Positions 55,668 through 64,000 of a DNA stretch of 64,000 nucleotides are shown here, piece after piece; the stretch's first letter is position 1, and every line of letters starts with the position of its first letter. The position numbers were made by a program, and so were the translations under genes. The notes under the pieces were generated by a model. The model was not told the DNA's origin, did not search any database, and worked only from the letters and a program-made list of their open reading frames with translations. Source of the stretch: Chalciporus piperatus. Its lineage: Eukaryota > Basidiomycota > Agaricomycetes > Boletales > Boletaceae. The DNA lies in contig JBBPTG010000015.1 of the NCBI GenBank assembly GCA_038093975.1, positions 1 to 64,000 of the forward strand, in the 5' to 3' direction.

Positions 55668-57308
55668 ATGCCTCGTTCCACCTCAACCTTGGAAGTTGCC
55701 CTTTATCTTGCTCTCTCAGCATCCCTCGCATCTGGCTACTCGTTCACTATCACTAAGCAACCACAACAATGTTCCAATCTCTCTCTCGAAATAAGTGGCT
55801 CGGGAAACCCACCATATAGTGTCCTAATTGTTCCATATGGCCCTACTCCACTCGCGAACAACGTGGAAGTTCGAACGATCGTATACCACCCCTTCTCCGG
55901 AAACTCGACCGCAGTAACCTTCCCTCTCAACTACCCCACTAATTCACAGTTTGTGGCAGTCGTAAGTCACCACCCACATCCTGGTCTCTTACTGCATTAC
56001 CCGCATGGGTTCTGGCACCAGTATATCATACTTATATTGCTGTTTAGGTCAGCGATAGCACTGGATTCGGATCTGGCGGCACGAGTGTGGCCACCACTGT
56101 GACGAGCAGCAGTAGTAACAGTTGCTACAACTCAACTCGAAATGTATCACCAGATTTCCCTTTCAACATCTCCCCTCCAAATCAAGTTGTCCAATGTAGC
56201 CCAAGTAGGTTATGGTGGGATCCGACCGGAGTTCAAGGGTAACGTTGCTATCGCTCTCATTCGATCTTTTGCTGAGGAGTCTATTTAGGACTCCGAATTT
56301 CCAAGGCGTCATCCCTGGAGGACAGTCGTTCTCGGTACCCGTAGGATCACTCTCCAACGTTAACAATGAAGGAACTGGGTTCAATTGGATCCCTTCTGTC
56401 CGCGCCGGTAGCACCCTCTTGATAGTTGCTGGCGATAACCGCGGTCTTGGGACGGGAGGCAGTGAACCGTACAACGTCGCTGCTGGTCTGTTCCCAAATA
56501 GTTCGTGTCTGACGGATACCTCTCCCTCCTCCACCGCGGGAACACCCGCTGGAGGTGTTCATCCGACTGGCAGTACTAGTTCGGGTAGTGGTAGGTCAGT
56601 ATCCAAGCAACCTTCATTTAACGAGACTCCAATATTCACACCATGTCTGTTTCATTAGCTCCAACAACACGGGACCCATTGTTGGTAGGCTATCTGAGTC
56701 GCTTCTTTTTTAATTTCACTGATTCAATTTCCGCTTCAGGGGGCGTGATTGGTGGCCTTGCTGCCATCGTCATCCTTGCACTCGTCGGGTTTTACATCAT
56801 TCGACGCAAAACGGCCCCACGATCTCAGAAAGAGCGGCCTGTCGATCTCCTACAGGGTGATCCGGAGGACAACGACCCCCCTCCCAACCCTGAACCTCCC
56901 CAGTACCTCCAACCCGAACCATACCTTATTTCGGCGCCCACAGAGGTCTCCTCTGCCTACGCACAAGAAGACGGTGCCCGATTCTCTCTCTCGGGCTCCG
57001 GTGTGCTGGACGACTCTCTCAACAGCTCGCGGTATGGAACGTCGGCCCGGCGTCAGTCCGGTGTCACATCATGGACAGATCCACGATCTGCCACACCAGA
57101 ACTTGAAGGAGGTGTTGCCCCTTCTGGATCTACAAGTTATATGACGAGCTCGCGCAAGTCACCTATGCCGAGGCAGCTGAGGCCGGTCAACATCATCCAA
57201 CATGAAGACGCCGGTCCGAGCGGCGCGGAGGAAGGCGCGGAGGAAGGCGAAGCAGAGGAAACTGTCGAGCTTCCTCCTGCGTATACCAACATCCGGAAAG
57301 CTTCTTGA
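55668..57308 (+). CDS. Type I single-pass membrane protein with mucin-like stalk
   Basis: A signal peptide (VALYLALSASLASG) precedes a beta-rich ectodomain (FTITKQPQQCSNLSLEISGS...). Further exons encode SDSTGFGSGGTSVATT with Ser runs and NSTRN/NIS glycosylation sites, then GVIPGGQSFSVPVGS and STLLIVAGDNRGLGTGGSEP. A Ser/Thr/Gly stalk leads to the membrane helix (GGVIGGLAAIVILALVGFYII) and RRK stop-transfer residues. The cytoplasmic tail (~170 residues) is Pro/Ser-rich and ends with a PPAY motif (LPPAYTNIRKAS), a potential binding site for Rsp5-type WW ligases. Exons are separated by introns near 55963-56048 and 56217-56290. This layout is a recurring Agaricomycete family with no assigned role; a cell-surface sensor or adhesion protein is possible. 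Confidence 0.78.
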
Positions 57309-58111
57309 AGTGTCAGTTGCATGCAGAGTCCCGCTTCGTTCTTTGTACAAATAAACCCCCCTACATGCTTCTCATATGCCCTTCGTTTCTCTGGCCAACA
57401 TGGCACTTTACCCATACCAGTAATGTGCATTCACAAAGCCAAGTTGATCTCCTCCATTCCACACGCCTCCCTAGCTCGACGTCCCCGGAATGATTCCATC
57501 ATTTACCCTCGGTGTATTACTATATATCGCCACCGCCATCCGACGGTGATTACACCTTTCGTATTAGCACCTTCCATTGTTTCCTTTTTGCCTTGCACCC
57601 CATTGGACGCCTAATTATGACCACGGATGGACTTTATAAGCTACATCCCACGCTCTGTTTCACTCCACTCCGAGTTTTTTCCATTTCCAACCCCACAACC
57701 GCTTTCTTGTTTTGATATGACTTCTTGTACATTACGCACGCTGCGCAGCACCTAGAGACCACAATTATACCTCATCTGGAAGGCTAACAAAACTGGACAT
57801 CGTTGTGAGTCAACTTGACAGATTGGAGCGGCGTCGTGACCTCAAGTGATCCATATATTCGATCACACCAAGGCGCGCCAAGGCCATGAGGTGTATCTGC
57901 TCCTGTCAACTTCTCGCAAGCTTTGAATCTCCAGAACATCCCGGATTTGTTGGCCAACCAAACCTTGACGTCTGACACGACGGTCTTTTGACAAGCACAG
58001 TACTTATCTCGGTGATTCCTACACCGGATACCTACCACAAAAACGATGGTCATCAATTCATTATGATCGCGCCCCACGAAACTAGGATACATACGCACCC
58101 ATCAGAGGCCA
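57309..58111. other. Intergenic between convergent genes
   Basis: 3' flanks. A minus-strand open stretch (57784 to about 57960, GMFWRFKACEKLTG...) has no start or domain and is not called. Confidence 0.45.
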
Positions 58112-60100
58112 TCATGAGGACAACCGAGCTTCGAGGTTTCTAAGCAACCCGATGCTCGCATCTGTGGCCGGCCGGTCCCCAGGCTGGTAACCGAATTGTT
58201 CCACCATCCGCCTCTCGACCTCCCGCGCATGCTCGACGTCATCGCGGATGACGAACCCCCGTAGCACGTTTGTGTATAATCCCAAGAGCTCGTCAGATGG
58301 TTCCATGTTATCGCTCTCCAACCGGTGACGTTCTTCAACTCGGTCAAGGATGCGGAAGACGATGAGTGGGTCGCCGTGTTGTGCAAATCCCCGCGCGACG
58401 ATGCTCCACTGTATCATCGTCGGTTGGATCCCTACATCGACCATGTCCCGTAACACCCCTCCTGCTTTCTCGGGGTAACCTTGCACCCACGCCAAAACAA
58501 AGGATGAGAAATGCGCAGAGTCGAACGTGTCCGGGGACAAATCTACTCTCGTGTGATCGGATCCCGGTGGCTTAGGAGAACCGTTTCCGACCGATTCCTG
58601 CTGCTTGCTCTGTTTGACGAGTTTCAGTAGGAGGCGGTAGAATCTCTCTCTGTCATCTTCGGGAGATAACCAGACGATCGCCTCCCAAACGAGAGCGGTA
58701 TGGTAGCCTGTGGGCCAGAGTTTCTCTTTTATGGGATAGCGGGTGCTCGCCAATCCTGACACACGTTCTCGTTTTGCTTGTCGTCCGAGAGGGCCTCTAA
58801 TGAGCGATAGCAGTGTTTTACGCGGGACACCGACGGGTTGGAAATGATGGGAGAACGTGAGTAGGACGTGCGTGTGTTCTCTCCGGGAACGGTGATAAAG
58901 CATCTCGGTGAGTGCCCAGGCGGCAGCTGATTTGGGTGAATGGCGGTATGCAGCGGAAGAGAGAAGATCGAGGGCACGGGTACGCTTGAGGGACCGGTAT
59001 GAGGTGATGAAACTGTACAGAGCATGAGGCGAGGGAGGCGAGGGAGATCTAATGGCGTTCCGTAGAGAACGAAGGCGTGCAGCGAGTGTCGTGATCTCGG
59101 TACAGTCTGTCTCTGTCTCAAGAGTGGTGTCAGCTCGAGCTCCGGCAGAGGACAAGGTATCAGTGTCCTTCATTGACCATGATGGGTATAGAGTACGAAT
59201 GTGGTTGATGGCAAGTTGTTGGTTGGGAGCGTGCTTGGCGATCATGGACAGTGTGAAGTCGTGGATTTCGAAGTTGCGTGATCGTGCGACAGAAATGAGG
59301 TGAAGCGCTGCGTCGGCCTCACCCCGTATGGCAATTGTTCTTGCAGCACGGTTGTACGCGGCAGATAAGAATGTCGATGAAAGCGAAGTATCCACCCTGG
59401 ACTCGTACTGTCGAGATGCTTCTTCCATGTCTCGCAAATACTTCTCTACGACCGAGAGGCTCCCATAGCGAGCAAGTGTTAACACGGCTTGCATTGCTAT
59501 ATGACCAGAATGGTAGCCTTTCGAGGCAAGTACTATGCCAAACCGGTAGATCAACGAAAGGTTGAGGTGATCCATGTTACGAAAAATTCTTTGTCGGATA
59601 TCATGGAATGGCTGCCATTTGACATGGCGGTCCGGTACGAGCGATAACCAAGCCTCGAAAGCCTCCAAACGCTCCTTCGCAGACCCTTTTGGCCTACGTT
59701 CCGTAATCTCGTGGAGCGCTGCGCGGAGGTACAAGGTGTCTTGTGGGATGGGTATGCGGTGGGATATCATCTCCTTGCGAAGCGATTCTGCAGCCCGGAA
59801 GTCGCTCTTCGCGACAAGAGAGGCCAATGTATCTGAAGAGGTGAGTGGTGTGAACTCGCGTGCGCCATGTGTGGATATGGAGGCGTATTCGTGTGACATG
59901 GGTTCGAATACATCGGCATCGGGGTGCGCGGTGGGATATGGCATGGTCTCCATCTCGAGAGAGGAAGGTGAAGGGGTCTGGAGAGCGATGTTGAGGTGAC
60001 TGCTAGCTCGTAGCCATACTCGGGAGTGAAGGATGTCCAGACGGAGTCCGCTACGGACCGGGAGTAGCCAGGGACTGTGTCCAACTAGCCATGCGGACAT
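58112..60100 (-). CDS. PPR-like, probably mitochondrial protein (single exon, ~662 aa)
   Basis: The frame is open from 60136, but the first ATG is at 60100 (MSAWLVGHSPWLLPVRSGLR). The N-terminus is rich in Arg, Ser and Leu and poor in acidic residues, as in mitochondrial presequences. The body is alpha-helical, with repeats of ~35 residues. The clearest are GYHSGHIAMQAVLTLARYGS, AGGVLRDMVDVGIQPTMIQW, VARGFAQHGDPLIVFRILDR and LGLYTNVLRGFVIRDD; the VGIQP and YTN-type turns are PPR-like. Fungal proteins of this kind bind organellar RNA for processing or translation. No enzymatic domain is present. The absence of introns is unusual here but common in PPR genes. Confidence 0.78.
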   Translation of the reverse strand: MSAWLVGHSPWLLPVRSGLRLDILHSRVWLRASSHLNIALQTPSPSSLEMETMPYPTAHPDADVFEPMSHEYASISTHGAREFTPLTSSDTLASLVAKSDFRAAESLRKEMISHRIPIPQDTLYLRAALHEITERRPKGSAKERLEAFEAWLSLVPDRHVKWQPFHDIRQRIFRNMDHLNLSLIYRFGIVLASKGYHSGHIAMQAVLTLARYGSLSVVEKYLRDMEEASRQYESRVDTSLSSTFLSAAYNRAARTIAIRGEADAALHLISVARSRNFEIHDFTLSMIAKHAPNQQLAINHIRTLYPSWSMKDTDTLSSAGARADTTLETETDCTEITTLAARLRSLRNAIRSPSPPSPHALYSFITSYRSLKRTRALDLLSSAAYRHSPKSAAAWALTEMLYHRSRREHTHVLLTFSHHFQPVGVPRKTLLSLIRGPLGRQAKRERVSGLASTRYPIKEKLWPTGYHTALVWEAIVWLSPEDDRERFYRLLLKLVKQSKQQESVGNGSPKPPGSDHTRVDLSPDTFDSAHFSSFVLAWVQGYPEKAGGVLRDMVDVGIQPTMIQWSIVARGFAQHGDPLIVFRILDRVEERHRLESDNMEPSDELLGLYTNVLRGFVIRDDVEHAREVERRMVEQFGYQPGDRPATDASIGLLRNLEARLSS

Positions 60101-60240
60101 CAAGATTGGCGGTCTCGTTCTGACTGGGTGAAACACCTATGAAATCTCTGGGATAGTCATGAACAAGTTGGACCTACCACCCGTTCAAGTCTAACGGAAA
60201 ACTTTGAGAGGGAAGGAAATTACGCGGTGGCTGTGTCCCG

Positions 60241-61807
60241 ATGTCGCTCTTTGTTATACTCGCAGGTGTGGCCGTCGTCTACCTCTTCTTCCTCAACAGA
60301 CGCGTATCAGGTCCAAAGGATGCCGAACCTTCAGATCTGAATGATGGTCTCGAAGATTCAAAGCCTTACAAGGACATAGATCTTCTAGAGGGTGTCCCAC
60401 CAGCAACCCATAAGGGCTACGCCATCATTGGTGGTTCGGGCTTCCTAGGAAGGTGCGTAGCTGATGTTACCACATCCAACTCGTCATGATACATAACGAC
60501 GCACAATAAGATATCTGATCAGGTTGTTACTGCTCCGTGGAGAGGAGAACATCCGAGTCATCGACCTAAACCCTCCAGACACCACCATTTCCTCCCATGC
60601 AGCGGTATCGTTTGTGCGTGCAGATATCAGGGACCCTGTTTCGATCCGTGATGCCCTGCTCCAACCTTTCGACAACACAGGTTCTCCACCGACAGTCATA
60701 TACCACACCGCCGCCATCATTCGTTTCTGGGAACGGTCTTATTACACGTGGCATTTCTCATATGGCGTCAACGTCCTCGGAACCCAGAATGTCGTGGCTG
60801 CAGCCAAAGAAATTCGCGGAGCAACATTGATATATACCTCAAGCGGTGACGCAGTCATTCCTTCTGCAAAGTTCTGGAAACTTGGACTAGAAGCGAAATG
60901 TCCTCCATGGAATAAACCTGCCATCAGCGACAACGATCCACCCCTGGGTCCTTGGGAGGTACACGATAGCTGTTACGCCCATTCCAAAATCCTGGCTGAA
61001 CGTCTCGTCATTGGGGCGAATTCGCAAAACGGGCTGAGAACTGGCATCATCAGGCCCGGATAGTGCGTTCTCTTATTCTAGCCTGGTATCCTTACCTCTA
61101 TAACGGTAACTTGCAGTACAATCGTTGGCCCCAACGATCGGTTGTGCACGAGCACGTTGACGATGTCCCGTGTACCAAATTTTGGTAAACGATATCGACA
61201 GACTAATATCTGTGTGTGGGACGCTGTCACCGCACACCTTTTACTCGAGGATGCTCTGACCCGTATACCTGAGGAGGCCGCATGTCAGGCTTTCCTCGTA
61301 ACTGGGAAAGGGCCCGCTTGGAGAATTGGAAAAATCCGAAAGACGATTCAGGTTAGAGAACGGTCTCTGCTGTGGTTGCCATCTCATTAGACGTGGATCT
61401 GCAGAGTGTTTCGACTCGGCCGGTGATCCTTGATGATATCCCCGAGTTACTAATCTTCATATTGGCGCACTTTATCGAAGCTTTCCTTTTCATAAGATAC
61501 CACGTTTTGTTGCCTTTCTATCTTGCTTTTGGTGGGACTCCGAAACCGGACCCACAGTGGATGGGGGAAACTGTGTACTTGCAACCTGCGACCCTCGAGT
61601 TTATGGCTGACATCACTATCGACGACTCTAGAGCGCGCAGAGTCCTTGGGTATGATGACTTTTTTTACTCGAAGTTTCAATGAAGTTCACGAGGTTTACA
61701 GCTACAAACCGAAATGGGGCCCAGAGCAATGGATTAGGTATACGGTCGACGAGGTGTTATCAGGAAATACGCACAAAGGGCATGGCCTACAACTCAAATC
61801 TATATAG
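60241..61807 (+). CDS. 3-beta-HSD/Erg26-like NAD(P)-dependent dehydrogenase
   Basis: ATG 60241 begins with a membrane anchor (MSLFVILAGVAVVYLFFLNR). After a spacer the Rossmann motif reads IIGGSGFLGR, split by an intron at about 60453. VIDLN, SFVRADIRD, VIYHTAA and NVLGTQNVVAAAKE follow the extended-SDR pattern. The catalytic Tyr-Lys pair is CYAHSKILAE, and IIRPGSTIVGPND (across an intron) is the usual substrate-loop start. A second hydrophobic stretch is LIFILAHFIEAFLFI. Such enzymes oxidise and decarboxylate 4-carboxysterols (Erg26) or act on related 3-hydroxysteroids in the ER. The N-terminal anchor differs from yeast Erg26, so a specialised paralogue is possible. The exons from 61115 to 61370 have approximate borders. 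Confidence 0.85.
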
Positions 61808-61995
61808 CGGGTGAGGGAACAAGGAACAGGTGTTGTATCCTTACGATCTGGTTGATGTATTTACTGTAGGATGGGTCCGTATAGATCTCCTCTTCCGACC
61901 TCCTCTAGCTGCCAAGGTCTATTTGTGTGGCTGTGCATGACGTTGGTGTCGACAACCCGCCCCTATAATCACTCGGCATTCAAACGACCGCTAAC

Positions 61996-62659
61996 ATGGC
62001 CCCGCCATCTAAAGCCGACCTTGGGGCGACACTGCTGTTGATCTGCTTGACATATGCTCCGCTATTCCTCTCGTTCCTCTCGTTCTGCCAAGAAACCTTG
62101 GAGAACCGCCCGATTACTCGTTTCTTCCTTGGCCTCGCCCCGTGGTGGATGGCCTACCTCTTAGCGAAGTGGTACATCCGTCTCGCGGAAGCGTCTTCTC
62201 CATTGTACCATCCGCTTGGATGTCTAGCGCAGTGTTGTGTTTGGGTGTTCCATTGGATACTATCTACATATTATGCGTTCTTTGGTATGTATTCAGCTCT
62301 TTTCTGAACCTACAATGCGCCGACACCGTCTCCTTCTTCTTCATTGATTCAAGTCACCAAATTCACCCTGTGGACGTACCTCGCCACAACATACTGCGTT
62401 GCCGTCGTGGTATTTCAAGAAGGTTTATTCCACAGTCTCATCACCACTGGTTGTGAGAACACGGAACACCTCGGTTTCTACGAAACCTTACGGAAAAGCT
62501 ACGGAAAAGGTTTGTCCATACTCCTTTCACGAACATCGACTGACATGTCATGAAGGTTTGATGATGCTGGTCAAGTTATGGTACGTGGTTGATGTTGGGG
62601 CTGCTTCTCTGAGAGAGGACGGAAAACGACCAGCACGGTCCAGATCCATGACCATGTAA
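61996..62659 (+). CDS. Small multi-pass membrane protein of unknown function
   Basis: Three exons: 61996 to about 62284, 62351-62511 and 62553-62659. Hydrophobic helices are LGATLLLICLTYAPLFLSFL, FLGLAPWWMAYLLAKWYI, LAQCCVWVFHWILSTYYAFF (continued VTKFTLW) and TYLATTYCVAVVVF. A soluble stretch GCENTEHLGFYETLRKSYGK leads to KGLMMLVKLWYVVDVG and a basic C-terminus. The splice joins TTT G/TC ACC and AAA G/GT TTG keep the frame. No family is recognised. The four helices and basic tail suggest an ER or vacuolar membrane protein. Confidence 0.7.
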
Positions 62660-63153
62660 AGACACCTGACAAAGGATCCGTCGGTCAGAGAGCTGGAGAC
62701 TCGCGATCATTCAAAGTTTTGTACGATTTCGAAATCTCGAACCCTCACCGGCGTTCTGGCTGTATTACTCTAGGACCTCCGTTTCTTTTGACTCTGGAAG
62801 GGAACTTGCTCTCTTTCATACACTACACTTACGCTTGTAGTAGTTCGGAATTTCTCCGAGCGCGTGGTCACATTCGTGTCGAATGTAAGACATGTGCATC
62901 ATTGCACTACTGTGTTGCATCGGTAGTCGGACTTGCATCGACATCTTGAGCTTGGTCTGGGTCTTCGGGTTCACCAAAGCTGCTTTTCCTTGGAGCAGAC
63001 TCATGTCTGGTGAGCAATTATCTACTCGGTCGGAAGATAATTGTGGCGTTGCTCCAGCATGACAGAGTGCCAGTGGCTATCACCCGGGCCGGTTATCGTG
63101 CACATCGGACACGATCAGTCCGATAACGCTGACTCAGTCACCCCTCGGAACAG
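62660..63153. other. Intergenic, near a possible new element
   Basis: No supported gene. A palindromic tract (GGTTATCG...CGATAAC) lies around 63090-63128. Confidence 0.4.
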
Positions 63154-63161
63154 TATATAAA
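63154..63161 (+). promoter_or_regulatory. TATA box
   Basis: TATATAAA is about 196 bases before the ATG at 63357. Pyrimidine-rich sequence and CATTT-type start sites follow. It suggests a real promoter for the broken ORF below. Confidence 0.5.
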
Positions 63162-63356
63162 GAATGCCTTTCCTTCTCGAAACAGGGCAGTCAGACTATC
63201 ACATTTACTATATTCTAAAACTCTTTTTCGTTTCTTCCACGTTTTCGGTCGTCGTCGCGGGACCTAGGGTTTGGCCAACCTGAACGTACCCCCGATACTC
63301 GTCGACAGCCGAAGACTCGATCCAAAACCATTGATGACTCTTTTTATCAACAAAAA

Positions 63357-63799
63357 ATGTCCGACGCGCACTTTGAAGTCATTCCACTCGTTGCACCCCT
63401 GAAAACCCCTCGTCGCGGGCGTACAGCGAGTCTTCGCCCTTGTCCCCTACTCCGCTAACGCTGGGACCGCAAGGTCCTCGCGCTGGATTTCCGTTAACCG
63501 ATGGGCGCGCGATCTTATCGTGACGTTTCGCATCGAGACCGCAGTCACCGTTGATCCTGAGGGACGGACGCGAGGCATGGGCCAGTGGAGCCAAACCCGT
63601 TGTTACAACAACGAAGGTTTAAATCAATAAAATATATTTACCCAGGGATTACGAACCTGAGAATGAGCCTGACTCGCCGGATGAGGCTGAGACCATAGGC
63701 AACTGGACAACGGTACAGCGTGGACGAGCGCGCGTGACCGATGAGACTACCCAGTCTGACTCTGCTCGGGATGAACCTGAGCAAGAAACTGAAAAATGA
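63357..63799 (+). pseudogene. Broken ORF, perhaps a gag-like element start
   Basis: ATG 63357 opens MSDAHFEVIPLVAPLKTPRR and stops after 33 codons. An open, acidic stretch (YEPENEPDSPDEAETIGNWT, TVQRGRARVTDE) resumes at about 63647 after a CCCAG acceptor-like site and stops at about 63799. Splicing may join them, but no phase-consistent donor was found. The charged, Trp-containing composition is reminiscent of basidiomycete retroelement Gag N-termini; the identity is not established. Confidence 0.35.
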
Positions 63800-64000
63800 T
63801 ACTGCCGAGGCGCAGAGACGCGCCCTCGAACAGTGGAATCAGCTATGAGACACTGTGAACGGGGGAACGTACCTATCAACAATCTTAAGCAAGCCACTGT
63901 CAAGTGACGATGAGACTCGTTACCCTTTGGACCGGACTGCTTCGTTTTCGTCAGTCTCGCTTTCGAGCTTGCATTTGTTCGACCCGACGGTTCCTTCGCC

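Noticed and set aside
57784..58098. Minus-strand ORF downstream of the PPR-like gene
   Set aside because: Begins at no clear start, has no recognisable domain and lies in 3' flanking DNA. The PPR frame has its own stop at 58112.

Overview
This is a eukaryotic, fungal window. Protein-coding genes are densely packed on both strands and are split by many short introns, mostly about 45-65 bp with GT...AG ends and a CTNAC-type branch point close to the acceptor. The gene content (Sec24, Mtg1, Rpb11, Yra1/Aly, PFK26-like kinase, Gin4-like kinase, uL15) and the accessory families (Agaricomycete-style F-box/LRR, HGDL-type TKL kinase, chromodomain Ty3/Gypsy and PIF/Harbinger elements) point to a basidiomycete, probably Agaricomycotina. 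That placement is inference from family style, not a database match.

Layout. 1-7.9 kb is a nest of mobile elements. A CCHC-knuckle ORF runs into a polypurine-like tract and an LTR. That LTR faces a second, inverted copy across 75 bp. A decayed Ty3/Gypsy integrase-chromodomain fragment follows, and then a complete-looking PIF/Harbinger transposon (4000-7913) with 42-bp identical ends, a spliced DDE transposase and a divergent Myb/SANT-like second gene. 8.5-9.35 kb holds the most unusual locus: a small secreted protein built from near-identical exons, each carrying half of two adjacent four-cysteine repeats separated by dibasic RR sites and by almost identical introns. 9.8-15.2 kb has an F-box gene and Sec24 (with a WW domain at its N-terminus). 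15.6-22.9 kb is a tandem array of three MFS transporters plus a relic of a fourth; a 29-bp exact copy of sec24 coding sequence sits at the edge of that relic. 23-24.8 kb has an F-box/LRR gene and its decayed partial copy. 25.7-33.2 kb has a GT61-like glycosyltransferase, a phosphatase-dead PFK-2/FBPase-2, a Yra1/Aly RNA-export adaptor and, divergently, a bHLH factor. 33.2-39.9 kb is gene-poor, with tRNA-Thr and a degenerate element bounded by an inverted repeat. 40-63 kb returns to housekeeping and membrane genes: a hypothetical basic protein, Mtg1, tRNA-Pro with an intron, a frameshifted GTPase-kinase fusion, Rpb11, ribosomal protein uL15, an MGRN1-type RING ligase, a Gin4/Hsl1-type kinase, a mucin-like type I membrane protein, a PPR-like protein, a 3-beta-HSD/Erg26-like dehydrogenase and a small multi-pass membrane protein. 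The right edge looks like the start of another decayed element.

How the genes work together. Apart from the tandem MFS family there is no obvious biosynthetic cluster. Housekeeping genes are interspersed with transposon-rich or gene-poor islands. The repeat-peptide gene lies next to the Harbinger island and has no recognisable tailoring enzyme beside it. Exon models for Sec24, the F-box gene at 9.86 kb, the repeat peptide, the Harbinger transposase, bHLH, Rpb11, uL15, the RING protein and the Gin4-like kinase were checked by hand for splice sites and reading phase, and their summed lengths are multiples of three. Other exon boundaries are approximate.
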